This document shows positions 10,678 to 19,304 of a stretch of 64,000 nucleotides of DNA, in pieces. The stretch is from the NCBI GenBank assembly GCA_946886075.1, contig CAMPHR010000013.1, positions 15,326 through 79,325 on the forward strand. The letters run 5' to 3'. Under the pieces are notes generated by a model, which had not been told where the DNA came from, did not search any database, and saw only the letters and a list, made by a program, of their open reading frames with translations. Origin of the DNA: an uncultured Novosphingobium sp. Lineage in GTDB: Bacteria > Pseudomonadota > Alphaproteobacteria > Sphingomonadales > Sphingomonadaceae. Positions within the stretch are counted from its first letter, which is position 1; each line of letters begins with the position of its first letter. Made by a program: the position numbers and the translations under genes.

Positions 10678-11550
10678 GTGGCGACAGGCAAGCCGCTCTC
10701 CTTTCAGGACCTGATCCTGACCCTGCACGCCTATTGGGGTCGCCAAGGCTGCGTCATCCTGCAACCCTATGACATGGAAGTCGGCGCGGGCACCTTCCAC
10801 CCCGCCACGACCCTACGCAGCCTCGGTCCCAATGCTTGGAACGCTGCCTATGTGCAGCCCAGCCGCCGTCCGACTGACGGCCGCTACGGCGAAAACCCCA
10901 ATCGCCTCCAGCATTATTACCAGTATCAGGTGATCATGAAGCCGTCCCCGGCGAACCTTCAGGAGCTTTACCTGGGGTCGCTGGTGGAGATCGGCATCGA
11001 CCCCCTGGTCCACGATATCCGCTTCGTTGAGGATGACTGGGAAAGCCCGACGCTCGGCGCATGGGGCCTTGGCTGGGAAGTCTGGTGCGACGGCATGGAA
11101 GTCACCCAGTTCACTTACTTCCAGCAGATGGGCGGCTTCGATTGCAAGCCCGTCGCGGGCGAGCTGACCTACGGCCTCGAACGCCTCGCCATGTATATTC
11201 AGGGCGTCGACAGCGTTTATGATCTTAAGTTCAACGACGCAGGCGTCACTTATGGCGACGTCTTCCTCGCCAATGAGCAGCAGATGTCGAAATGGAATTT
11301 CGAGATCGCCGACACCGAAAAGCTGTTCCGCTGGTTCAAGGACGCCGAAGCCGAGTGCAAGGTGAGCCTTGAGGCTGGCGTCCCGCTCGCTGCCTATGAT
11401 CAGGCGATCAAGGCAAGCCACGTCTTCAACCTGCTCCAGGCCCGCGGCGTCATCTCGGTACAGGAACGTGCCAGCTACATCGGCCGCGTCCGCGACCTTG
11501 CGAAGGGATCGTGCGAAAAGTGGATGGAAGTAAACGGATGGGCCGCGTGA
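10678..11550 (+). CDS. glyQ: Glycyl-tRNA synthetase alpha subunit
   Basis: The 290-residue catalytic subunit of the bacterial alpha2beta2 GlyRS charges tRNA-Gly. It matches the family throughout ([48 protein letters not shown]). The start is GTG with AAGGGA about 8 bases upstream. It is followed after 109 bases by glyS on the same strand. The gap carries an inverted pair of palindromic repeats, which is unusual inside a two-subunit operon. I see no glycine riboswitch-like structure in the leader. Confidence 0.97.
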   Translation: MATGKPLSFQDLILTLHAYWGRQGCVILQPYDMEVGAGTFHPATTLRSLGPNAWNAAYVQPSRRPTDGRYGENPNRLQHYYQYQVIMKPSPANLQELYLGSLVEIGIDPLVHDIRFVEDDWESPTLGAWGLGWEVWCDGMEVTQFTYFQQMGGFDCKPVAGELTYGLERLAMYIQGVDSVYDLKFNDAGVTYGDVFLANEQQMSKWNFEIADTEKLFRWFKDAEAECKVSLEAGVPLAAYDQAIKASHVFNLLQARGVISVQERASYIGRVRDLAKGSCEKWMEVNGWAA

Positions 11551-11568
11551 TGTGTAAGATCAATTCCG

Positions 11569-11645
11569 TCATCCCAGCGAAAGCTGGGATCTCATGCCTC
11601 ACGCGCTTCACCATCCGGCATGAGGCCCCAGCCTCCGCTGGGGCT
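11569..11645. repeat. Inverted pair of palindromic repeats between glyQ and glyS
   Basis: The left arm, about 11569-11598, contains CCCAGCGAAAGCTGGG followed by ATCTCATGCC. The right arm, 11617-11645, is the reverse complement of a sister copy: GGCATGAGG followed by CCCCAGCCTCCGCTGGGG. Each arm is itself a hairpin, and the arms can also pair with each other across 18 bases. The Shine-Dalgarno of glyS (GGAGG, about 11650) begins immediately after the right arm, so the structure may influence glyS translation. Such elements are common between genes in sphingomonads (recall). Confidence 0.75.
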
Positions 11646-11659
11646 GCGGAGGAACTCGC

Positions 11660-13801
11660 ATGAGCGATTTCCTCCTTGAACTCCGCTGCGAAGAAATCCC
11701 GGCCCGGATGCAGCTCAAGGCATCGGAAGACCTGGCCCGCCTCTTCACCGAGGAACTGGCAAGGGCTGGCCTCGCGCCGACGAGCATCGACAGCTTCGTC
11801 ACCCCCCGCCGTCTCGCCCTGATCGCGCGCAATCTTCCTCTGGAAACCGCCGCCGTCAGCGAGGAATTCAAAGGCCCCCGCACCAGCGCCCCCGCGCAGG
11901 CGCTCGAAGGCTTCCTGCGCAAGACCGGCCTGACCCAGGGTCAGCTAGAAGACCGCGACGGCGTCTGGTTCGCCACCGTCAACAAGCCCGGCCGCGCCAC
12001 CGCCGAAGTTCTGGCAGAAGCCGTCCCCACCATCGTCCGCGCCTTTCCCTGGCCCAAGTCCATGCGCTGGGGCACCGCTTCGCAGACGACCGAAAGCCTC
12101 CGCTGGGTCCGCCCATTGCAAGGCATCGTTGCGATCCTTGGCGAAGACCTTGTCGATATCGAGATCGAAGGCACGCGCAGCGGCTACGCCACGCTCGGCC
12201 ACCGCTTTCATCACCCCGGCGAAATCACCATCGGTGGTGCGCACGACTATGTCGAAAAGCTGCGCGCCTGCCATGTGATCGTCAGCCACCAGGAACGTCA
12301 GTCGATCATCGAGGCCAAGGCGAACGAAGCCGCCGCCGCGAAGGGCTACACCGTGATCGAGGACAAAGGCCTCATCGCGGAGAATGCCGGTCTGACGGAA
12401 TGGCCGGTGCCGCTGCTCGGCGATTTCGACCCAGCCTTCCTTGAGGTTCCGCCTGAAGTCATTCAGCTAACCCTGCGTATAAACCAGAAATATTTCGTCC
12501 TGCGCGACGCGGCTGGCAAGCTCGCGCCTGCCTTCATCTGCACCGCCAATATCGAGGCGAAGGATGGCGGCGAAGCAATCATAGCAGGCAACCGCAAGGT
12601 CCTAGCCGCGCGCCTGTCCGACGCCCGCTTCTTCTGGGAACAGGACCGCAAGACGAGCCTGGAAGACCACGCCAAGAAGCTCCAACGCATCACCTTCCAC
12701 GAAAAGCTAGGCACCGTCGCCGACAAGGTAGACCGCGTAGCCAAACTCGCCCGCTGGCTGGTAGAACAAGGCATCATCACTTCTTCCCCCCTCCCGCAAG
12801 CGGGAGGGGCCGGGGGTGGGCAAGCCCCAACGGTTGCGCAACTAGCAGACCTGGCCGAACAAGCCGCCCGCCTAGCCAAGGCCGACCTCGTCACCGAAAT
12901 GGTCGGCGAATTCCCCGAACTCCAAGGCGTCATGGGCGGCTACTACGCCCGCGCCGAGGGTCTTCCGGACGCCGTGGCTGACGCGATCCGCGATCATTAC
13001 AAGCCGGTCGGGCAGGGAGACGAGGTGCCAACTGCGCCGGTTACGGTGGCGGTGTCGTTGGCGGACAAGTTGGATACACTACTATCGTTTTTTGACATCA
13101 AAGAGTATCCGACTGGATCGAAAGACCCCTTTGCCCTGCGGCGCGCTTCAATTGCGATCATTCGCCTGATTCTTGAAAATCGCCTCAAGATGGTGACGGA
13201 CGCCCCGATCGAGTTTTGGCTTGGCCAATCGGACGAAAGTGTTGTTCTCTCCGAAAATGATGTTGAGCGTCGGCGGTTGCTCACCGTCGTGCTTGATTTT
13301 CTGTTAGATCGGTTGGGCGTTCAGCAGCGAGATGCAGGTATTCGACACGATTTCATAGAATCTTCGCGGCGGTGGAATGCTCGCGATGATGGCCGATTGG
13401 ACCGTGTTAGCTTGCGAGCGTCGGCCCTCCAATCCTTCATCGCCACCGATGACGGCACCAACCTCCTCGCCGGATACAAGCGCGCCGCCAACATCCTGAA
13501 GAAGGAAGGCGTAGAAACCGCCGAAAAGGTCGAACCGACCTATGCCGCCGAACCGGCCGAAGCCGACCTGATGGCAGCCCTCGATGCAGCCGAACCGCGC
13601 GCCACCGCAGCCGTTAAGGCTGAGGATTTCGAAGGCGCCATGGCCGCACTCGCAACATTACGCGCGCCGATCGACGCTTTCTTCGACAAGGTCACGGTCA
13701 ACGACGCTGACCCGGCGAAGCGATCCGCCCGGTTGGCGTTGCTGGCGCGGGTGCGGGACGCAGTTCACGCTGTCGCAGATTTCTCGAAAATTGCAGGGTA
13801 A
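11660..13801 (+). CDS. glyS: Glycyl-tRNA synthetase beta subunit, with in-frame repeat insertion
   Basis: The 713-residue beta subunit of GlyRS contributes tRNA binding and is needed for activity. The N-terminus (FLLELRCEEIPARMQ), the central KADLVTEMVGEFPELQGVMG and the C-terminal ALQSFIATDDGTNLL / YKRAANIL are family-typical. The ATG has GGAGG 8 bases upstream. There are two oddities. Residues about 376-391 (SPLPQAGGAGGGQAPT) are encoded by a palindromic repeat that keeps the frame. The stretch of about 13010-13435 uses more A/T-ending codons than the rest, suggesting a recombined segment. The frame is intact, so the protein is probably functional. Confidence 0.95.
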   Translation: MSDFLLELRCEEIPARMQLKASEDLARLFTEELARAGLAPTSIDSFVTPRRLALIARNLPLETAAVSEEFKGPRTSAPAQALEGFLRKTGLTQGQLEDRDGVWFATVNKPGRATAEVLAEAVPTIVRAFPWPKSMRWGTASQTTESLRWVRPLQGIVAILGEDLVDIEIEGTRSGYATLGHRFHHPGEITIGGAHDYVEKLRACHVIVSHQERQSIIEAKANEAAAAKGYTVIEDKGLIAENAGLTEWPVPLLGDFDPAFLEVPPEVIQLTLRINQKYFVLRDAAGKLAPAFICTANIEAKDGGEAIIAGNRKVLAARLSDARFFWEQDRKTSLEDHAKKLQRITFHEKLGTVADKVDRVAKLARWLVEQGIITSSPLPQAGGAGGGQAPTVAQLADLAEQAARLAKADLVTEMVGEFPELQGVMGGYYARAEGLPDAVADAIRDHYKPVGQGDEVPTAPVTVAVSLADKLDTLLSFFDIKEYPTGSKDPFALRRASIAIIRLILENRLKMVTDAPIEFWLGQSDESVVLSENDVERRRLLTVVLDFLLDRLGVQQRDAGIRHDFIESSRRWNARDDGRLDRVSLRASALQSFIATDDGTNLLAGYKRAANILKKEGVETAEKVEPTYAAEPAEADLMAALDAAEPRATAAVKAEDFEGAMAALATLRAPIDAFFDKVTVNDADPAKRSARLALLARVRDAVHAVADFSKIAG
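12785..12831. repeat. Palindromic repeat element inside glyS coding sequence
   Basis: The core at 12788-12809 is a perfect inverted repeat, CCCCTCCCGC-AA-GCGGGAGGGG. It is followed by CCGGGGGTGGGCAAGCCCCA. The same type of element occurs after ppdK (16668-16703), with related TCCC/GGGA copies near 59341-59718. Here it lies inside an open frame and adds about 16 residues between the linker (WLVEQGIIT) and the conserved LADLAEQAARLAKAD helix. The length is compatible with the reading frame and no stop is introduced. Confidence 0.85.
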
Positions 13802-13950
13802 TTCGTAAGAACCGGGTCAGGAAGCGCCCGGAAAGAATAGAAGAGGCGAGGGATCATCGTAAAAGCGGGTGCGTTCATCGCCCCGCCTGTTGTAGGAATG
13901 TTGCTGCAACGCACAAATACACGGCAATCAGTGCAGGGAGAGCCGGGATT

Positions 13951-16650
13951 ATGTTGAAAATGGAAGAGGCCAGCATGAGCACGACCGCGACGCGTTATGT
14001 CTATCGTTTCGGCGGCGGCGTCGATGATGGCGGCAAGGGTGACAAAAATCTTCTCGGCGGCAAGGGCGCCAACCTGGACGGCATGGCCGCTATCGGCCTG
14101 CCGGTGCCCCCGGGCTTCACCATCACGACTGAGATGTGCACCCGCTATTATCAGGATGGCGGCGTGTTCCCCGACAGCCTGAAGTCCGAAGTCGCGAACG
14201 GGATCGCCCACATCGAAGGCGTGACGGGCAAGAAGTTCGGCGACGCGGCCGACCCGCTGCTGGTCTCCGTCCGCTCCGGCGCGCGCATTTCGATGCCCGG
14301 AATGATGGACACGGTCCTCAACCTCGGCCTCAACGACGAAACCGTCCTCGGCCTTGCAGCCGCATCGGGGGACGAACGCTTCGCCTGGGACAGCTATCGC
14401 CGCTTCATCCAGATGTACTCCGATGTGGTGCTGGAACTGGACCATGGCGCGTTCGAGGAGGCCCTTGAAGTCGCGAAGGAAGACCAGGGCTATACCCTCG
14501 ACACGGAAATGACCGCCGACGACTGGAAGGCGCTCGTGGCCGAGTATAAGGCCCTTGTTTCAAAGCTCTGGAACAAGCCTTTCCCGCAGGATGTGAACGA
14601 CCAGCTCTGGGGTGCGATCAGCGCCGTCTTCGGCAGCTGGCAGGCCGACCGCGCGAAGGTCTATCGCCGCCTGAACTCGATCCCGCACGATTGGGGCACC
14701 GCCGTTAATGTGCAGGCGATGGTGTTCGGCAATATGGGCGACACCTCGGCCACCGGCGTCGCCTTCACCCGCGACCCCGCCACTGGCGAGAACGCTTATT
14801 ATGGCGAATATCTGATCAACGCGCAGGGCGAGGACGTGGTGGCGGGCATCCGCACGCCCCAATATCTGACCCGGCAGGCGCGCGAGCGGGCAGGGGCCAA
14901 GCCGCTGTCGATGGAAGAGGCGATGCCGGAAACCTACGCCGAACTGGCGCGGGTGTTCCAGATTCTCGAAACCCATTATCGCGACATGCAGGACATCGAG
15001 TTTACGGTGCAGCAGGGCAAGCTCTGGATGCTCCAGACCCGCTCGGGCAAGCGCACCGCCAAGGCAGCGCTCAAGATCGCGGTCGATATGGCAACCGAGG
15101 GCCTGATCACCGAAGAGGAAGCCGTCGCCTGCGTCGATCCCGCCGCGCTCGACCAGCTGCTCCACCCGACGCTTGATCCCAAGGCGGCCCGCGATGTGCT
15201 GACCAAGGGCCTTCCCGCATCTCCCGGCGCGGCTTCGGGCGCGATTGTGTTCGACGCCGACACAGCCGAACGCCGCAACGAGCTTGGCGACTCGGTCATC
15301 CTCGTCCGTGTCGAAACCTCGCCGGAAGACATTCACGGCATGCACGCGGCCAAGGGCATCCTGACCGCGCGCGGCGGCATGACGTCACACGCCGCCGTGG
15401 TCGCGCGTGGCATGGGCCGTCCCTGCGTATCCGGTGCGGGCAGCCTGTCGATCGACAACGCCGCCAAGACTCTGCGCATCGAGGGCCGTACTCTCAAGGA
15501 AGGCGACATCCTTACAATCGACGGTTCGACCGGCGAGGTGATGGCGGGCGAAGTGCCGACCGTGCAGCCCGAACTGGCGGGAGACTTCGGCGTGCTGATG
15601 GGCTGGGCCGACAAGGTCCGCCGCCTCAAGGTTCGCGCCAACGCGGAGACGCCGCAGGACTGCCAGGTCGCGCGCGAATTCGGCGCGGAGGGCGTTGGCC
15701 TCTGCCGCACCGAGCATATGTTCTTCGACGCAGCCCGCATCACCGCCGTTCGCGAGATGATCCTCGCTGACAGCGAAAAGGGCCGCCGCGTTGCGCTCGA
15801 CAGGCTGCTCCCTGAACAGCGGGACGATTTCGCACAGATCTTCATGGTGATGGCGGGCCTGCCCGTGACCATCCGCCTGCTCGATCCGCCGCTGCACGAA
15901 TTCCTGCCCCATGGCGAAGCGGAGTTCGAGGAAGTGGCCAAGGCCGCGGGCGTCGGCGTAGATGCGCTCAAGCGCCGTGCGGCCGAACTGCATGAGTTCA
16001 ACCCGATGCTCGGCCATCGCGGTTGCCGCCTGGGCGTCACTTACCCTGAAATCTACGAAATGCAGGCCCGCGCCATCTTCGAAGCGGCGCTCCTCATCAA
16101 GCAGCGTTCGGGCGACGCGCCGATCCCCGAAATCATGATCCCGCTCGTCGCCACGAAGAAGGAGCTGGAGCTGATGAAGGCGATCGTCGATCGCGTCGCC
16201 AGCGAGGTTTTCGCGGAGCAGGGCGCGTCGGTCGAGTATCTCGTCGGCACCATGATCGAACTGCCGCGCGCTGCGCTCAAAGCGGGCGAGATCGCCGAGG
16301 TAGGCGAATTCTTCTCCTTCGGTACCAACGACCTGACGCAGACCACCATCGGCATCAGCCGTGACGATGCGGGCCGCTTCCTGACGCAATATGTGGACAA
16401 GGGCATCTTCGCCCGCGACCCGTTCGTCAGCATCGATGTGGAGGGTGTTGGCCAGCTTATCGAGCTGGCGGCCGAGCGTGGCCGTGCGAAGCGCAGCGGC
16501 ATCAAGCTTGGCATCTGCGGCGAACATGGCGGCGACCCCGCCTCCATCGCCTTCTGCGAGCAAACCGGGCTCGATTATGTTTCGGCCTCGCCCTACCGCG
16601 TCCCCATTGCCCGCCTAGCCGCCGCCCAGGCAGCGCTGGCCAGGAAGTAA
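13951..16650 (+). CDS. ppdK: Pyruvate, phosphate dikinase
   Basis: The 899-residue enzyme interconverts pyruvate + ATP + Pi and PEP + AMP + PPi, giving reversible entry to gluconeogenesis. An N-terminal ATP-grasp domain (LLGGKGANLDGMAAIGLPVP) is followed by a phosphohistidine domain with catalytic His in GGMTSHAAVVARGMG. The C-terminal PEP-binding TIM barrel ends in GICGEHGGDP, with Cys as general acid. Two starts are possible: ATG 13951 (GGAG 10 bases upstream) and ATG 13975 (AGAGG 5 bases upstream, protein MSTTATRYVYRFGGG). The second resembles relatives more closely. A GTTGCTGCAAC palindrome lies upstream at 13900-13910. Confidence 0.96.
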   Translation: MLKMEEASMSTTATRYVYRFGGGVDDGGKGDKNLLGGKGANLDGMAAIGLPVPPGFTITTEMCTRYYQDGGVFPDSLKSEVANGIAHIEGVTGKKFGDAADPLLVSVRSGARISMPGMMDTVLNLGLNDETVLGLAAASGDERFAWDSYRRFIQMYSDVVLELDHGAFEEALEVAKEDQGYTLDTEMTADDWKALVAEYKALVSKLWNKPFPQDVNDQLWGAISAVFGSWQADRAKVYRRLNSIPHDWGTAVNVQAMVFGNMGDTSATGVAFTRDPATGENAYYGEYLINAQGEDVVAGIRTPQYLTRQARERAGAKPLSMEEAMPETYAELARVFQILETHYRDMQDIEFTVQQGKLWMLQTRSGKRTAKAALKIAVDMATEGLITEEEAVACVDPAALDQLLHPTLDPKAARDVLTKGLPASPGAASGAIVFDADTAERRNELGDSVILVRVETSPEDIHGMHAAKGILTARGGMTSHAAVVARGMGRPCVSGAGSLSIDNAAKTLRIEGRTLKEGDILTIDGSTGEVMAGEVPTVQPELAGDFGVLMGWADKVRRLKVRANAETPQDCQVAREFGAEGVGLCRTEHMFFDAARITAVREMILADSEKGRRVALDRLLPEQRDDFAQIFMVMAGLPVTIRLLDPPLHEFLPHGEAEFEEVAKAAGVGVDALKRRAAELHEFNPMLGHRGCRLGVTYPEIYEMQARAIFEAALLIKQRSGDAPIPEIMIPLVATKKELELMKAIVDRVASEVFAEQGASVEYLVGTMIELPRAALKAGEIAEVGEFFSFGTNDLTQTTIGISRDDAGRFLTQYVDKGIFARDPFVSIDVEGVGQLIELAAERGRAKRSGIKLGICGEHGGDPASIAFCEQTGLDYVSASPYRVPIARLAAAQAALARK

Positions 16651-16667
16651 GGCGCTGCCCAACCAAA

Positions 16668-16703
16668 CCCTCTCCCGCAATCCGGGAGGGGGCTAGGGCA
16701 GGG
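16668..16703. repeat. Palindromic repeat of the CCCTCCCGCAA type, downstream of ppdK
   Basis: The element reads ACCCTCTCCCGCAATCCGGG followed by AGGGGG and CTAGGGCAGGG. It is a diverged copy of the element inserted in glyS. The arms CTCCCG and CGGGAG form a hairpin. It lies between the convergent ends of ppdK and the small membrane protein gene and may help terminate either transcript, although no T-run follows. Confidence 0.7.
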
Positions 16704-16711
16704 CCGCTTCC

Positions 16712-17146
16712 TCACACTTCCAGATAGCGCCGCTCATGCTCGCGAACCTTCCCGGTTTCGAGCAGCCGCGCCTGTGTACGCCATTCCTCCCGCGCAATCG
16801 TTCCGGGTTCCCGCCCCAGCCGAGCCTCCAGCGCTGCCTGTTGCTCGTCACTCATCGCGCCGACCTGATCATAGCGCTGATATCCTGCCTCATGCAGGGC
16901 GGCTGCGTCCTTCGCTGAAATGCCTCTGATCCGCGTCAGGTCATGACGCTCCATGCGATCATCCCAGTTACCGGGTGCAGCAGCCGCCAATCGCGCATCC
17001 CGCTCCTTGATCGTCTGCCGGTGCGCGATCTGTTCGTCGCGCCACAGCCGCTTATATTTGCCGCGCCCGCTCATCATCAGGCCTAGCACCAGCCCGACGA
17101 GCAGCGCGATGACCAGCAATATGATCTCGTTCAAAGTGAAAGCCAT
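16712..17146 (-). CDS. Small membrane protein with helix-hairpin-helix-like domain
   Basis: The 144-residue protein has one N-terminal transmembrane helix (NEIILLVIALLVGLVLGLMM) followed by a charged juxtamembrane stretch. The C-terminal part (DLTRIRGISAKDAAALHEAG, then DQVGAMSDEQQAALEARLG) has the spacing of the helix-hairpin-helix fold seen in predicted FEN1-like/SAM-like proteins (COG3743-type, recall). The ATG start is fixed by an excellent AAGGAGG 7 bases upstream; a longer frame upstream of this is not supported. No function can be given; DNA binding near the membrane is only a suggestion. Confidence 0.75.
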   Translation of the reverse strand: MAFTLNEIILLVIALLVGLVLGLMMSGRGKYKRLWRDEQIAHRQTIKERDARLAAAAPGNWDDRMERHDLTRIRGISAKDAAALHEAGYQRYDQVGAMSDEQQAALEARLGREPGTIAREEWRTQARLLETGKVREHERRYLEV

Positions 17147-17286
17147 GCCTCGCCTCCTTACCCCGATCCGCAACGAGCAAATGCGGGAAAAAGTTGCGCC
17201 TACGAAACTGCACCGGCGGGGCCGTAAAAAAAGTGAAAAAGGGGGTTGCCCAATCATCCGCCCCCCTCTATCTGCCGCTCCACAAC

Positions 17287-17363
17287 GCGCCCGTAGCTCA
17301 GCTGGATAGAGCATCAGACTACGAATCTGAGGGTCGGACGTTCGAATCGTTCCGGGCGCGCCA
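17287..17363 (+). tRNA. tRNA-Arg (anticodon ACG)
   Basis: The 77-base cloverleaf includes an encoded CCA. The acceptor GCGCCCG pairs with CGGGCGC before discriminator G. The D arm is GCTC-AGCTGGATA-GAGC. The anticodon stem TCAGA/TCTGA holds loop CTACGAA, so the anticodon is ACG (A34 normally edited to inosine, reading CGU/CGC/CGA). The T arm GGACG-TTCGAAT-CGTTC is standard. It is followed at once by an A/T-rich hairpin (ATTTTCTT / AAGAAAAT, 17363-17384) that may help 3' end formation. No duplicated 3' end or integrase gene is seen nearby. Confidence 0.96.
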
Positions 17364-17541
17364 TTTTCTTTTTTCGAAGAAAATCAGCAGCATATAAGAT
17401 GATCTTCAATGGTCGTCTCGACTGCCAAGCGCCAGGATATTGATCGAGCGCTCCCCACATCTGGATGTCAGCCTGATCCTAAACGGACGCCGCTGCATCA
17501 ACGATCAAGCCGCTAGTGGCTCAACCACAAATGCGGCCGCT

Positions 17542-18996
17542 TCAGCCTGACCTCGCGATCTCAATCATCCCGTCTATATCAGCATGCAGCTCCAACTGCG
17601 CTGCTATCTCATCGAGCGCTTGCCCTACAGAGGCCGCATAATCCGCCCCCGTCGAATTCACGTTTAGCGACGCCATCAATCCAGCACGTGCGTCCGTACT
17701 GGCAAACAGGCCATGAACATAGGTGCCGTAGACGCCGCCATCGGGGCTGACCGCGCCGTCTACTCGCCCATCCGCCATTCGCGCGAAATGCCGTGCGCAG
17801 TCCGGCCCCTCGGTCAAGCCGACATGCATTTCATATCCGGTAAAGCTTTGCCCCCACGCCGTGCCTGTCACCCGCTCCAACGCTTTCGCCCCGATCAGCC
17901 GGGTGTGAACGTCAAGCAGGCCCAGGCCCTCGATCGTTTCCGGCGCTCCTTCGATACCATCGGGATCGGAAATGGCGCGGCCGAGCATCTGATACCCCCC
18001 GCAAATGCCCAGAACAGGCTTGCCCTGCCGATGATGCGCCAGGATGTCGATGTCCCATCCCTCCGCCCGCAACGCCCTCAGGTCGGCAATGGTCGCCTTT
18101 GACCCTGGCAGGATGATCAGGCTTGCTTCGGCTGGAATGGGCTGCCCCGGCGGCACCATTACAAGATCGACTTCAGGCTCCAGCTTGAGGGGGTCAAGGT
18201 CATCAAAATTCGCGATGCGCGGCAGAATGGGGCAGGCGATGACGACACGCCTCGCGCTCCGCCCTGCAACACGCTCCAACACCACGGCATCTTCGCTGGG
18301 CAGCCGAGCCGTAGCAGGCAGCCAGGGAATGACGCCAAAGCCTCGCCAGCCTGACAATTGCTCGATCTGGCGGTAGCCATCCTCGAACAGTGCGGGGTCG
18401 CCGCGAAATTTGTTGATCAGGAACCCGCGGACCATCGCTGCGTCAACAGGATCGATAATGGCTTTCGTGCCTGCAATCGCAGCGATGACGCCGCCACGAT
18501 CTATGTCGCCGACCAGGATGACCGGCACATTTGCCGCCCTCGAAAAGCCCATGTTCGCAATATCGCCAGCGCGCAGATTAATCTCGGCGGGCGAACCAGC
18601 GCCCTCTACAACGACAATGTCGCATTGCTGCCGAAGCCGTTCATAGCTCTCCATCACCGCACCCAGTAGTTCTGCTCGCGCCGTGCGGAAATTGCCCGCG
18701 CCCAACGTGCCGCGAACTTTCCCATGCACGACCAGTTGTGATGTCCGGTCAGCTTGCGGCTTCAGCAGCACCGGGTTCATGTCGCTATGCGGCTCCACCC
18801 CGGCGGCCAGCGCCTGAAGCGCCTGCGCCCGGCCGATTTCGCCGCCATCGGCTGTGACGGCTGCGTTATTGGACATGTTCTGCGGCTTGAACGGGCGCAC
18901 GCTGTAGCCACGACGCACCAGGGCGCGGCACAGGCCCGCAACGAGCACCGACTTTCCGACGTCGGATCCTGTTCCCTGAAGCATGATCGCGGTCAT
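17542..18996 (-). CDS. cobQ: Cobyric acid synthase
   Basis: The enzyme amidates adenosylcobyrinic a,c-diamide at positions b, d, e and g in cobalamin synthesis, using glutamine. The N-terminal synthetase domain has the P-loop-like [20 protein letters not shown] and FKPQNMSNN. The C-terminal class I glutamine amidotransferase has nucleophile Cys in [11 protein letters not shown] and the late His in TYVHGLF. The start at 18996 ([10 protein letters not shown]) has AGGAG 8 bases upstream; an upstream in-frame ATG adds an unlikely 12-residue leader. It is alone here: no other cob gene adjoins it and I see no cobalamin riboswitch in its leader. Length (484 residues) is normal. Confidence 0.95.
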   Translation of the reverse strand: MTAIMLQGTGSDVGKSVLVAGLCRALVRRGYSVRPFKPQNMSNNAAVTADGGEIGRAQALQALAAGVEPHSDMNPVLLKPQADRTSQLVVHGKVRGTLGAGNFRTARAELLGAVMESYERLRQQCDIVVVEGAGSPAEINLRAGDIANMGFSRAANVPVILVGDIDRGGVIAAIAGTKAIIDPVDAAMVRGFLINKFRGDPALFEDGYRQIEQLSGWRGFGVIPWLPATARLPSEDAVVLERVAGRSARRVVIACPILPRIANFDDLDPLKLEPEVDLVMVPPGQPIPAEASLIILPGSKATIADLRALRAEGWDIDILAHHRQGKPVLGICGGYQMLGRAISDPDGIEGAPETIEGLGLLDVHTRLIGAKALERVTGTAWGQSFTGYEMHVGLTEGPDCARHFARMADGRVDGAVSPDGGVYGTYVHGLFASTDARAGLMASLNVNSTGADYAASVGQALDEIAAQLELHADIDGMIEIARSG

Positions 18997-19057
18997 GCCG
19001 CCGCTCCTGCATGCGGCTCCGCTTCCGGTCAACCGCAGCCTTGCACCTGTACGTAGA

Positions 19058-19282
19058 TCAGAAGGTCAGGCGCCGCCGCATCTCGACGGCATCGATGATC
19101 ATCCCGCCCGCCATGAACACCGATCCGGTGCATGCGAGCGCCAGCAATTGTCCGCCAAAGCCCGGATATTGCCCCATATAGACGATGCCGCGCTCCGTCG
19201 CGCCAAGGGCAAGCGCATAGATGACCAGGAACGCCTCAAACTTCGTCTTGATCGTGAAAAGGCGCTTTATTCGGTCCATCAT
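19058..19282 (-). CDS. Small hypothetical membrane protein
   Basis: The 74-residue protein has a basic N-terminus ([16 protein letters not shown]), two hydrophobic stretches ([11 protein letters not shown] and [18 protein letters not shown]) and an RRR-containing C-terminus. This suggests a two-helix inner-membrane protein with both ends cytoplasmic. It lies between cobQ and astB on the same strand with gaps of 61 and 22 bases. Function is unknown. It has normal codon use for the region, which supports it being real. Confidence 0.65.
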   Translation of the reverse strand: MMDRIKRLFTIKTKFEAFLVIYALALGATERGIVYMGQYPGFGGQLLALACTGSVFMAGGMIIDAVEMRRRLTF

Positions 19283-19304
19283 TCCACTCGAGCTGCGACT
19301 TGCT

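Noticed and set aside
12785..12831. glyS as a pseudogene because of the repeat insertion
   Set aside because: The insertion keeps the frame, adds no stop, and both flanking halves of the protein are intact.
18997..19057. Possible cobalamin riboswitch upstream of cobQ
   Set aside because: The gap is only 61 bases and contains no B12-box-like sequence.
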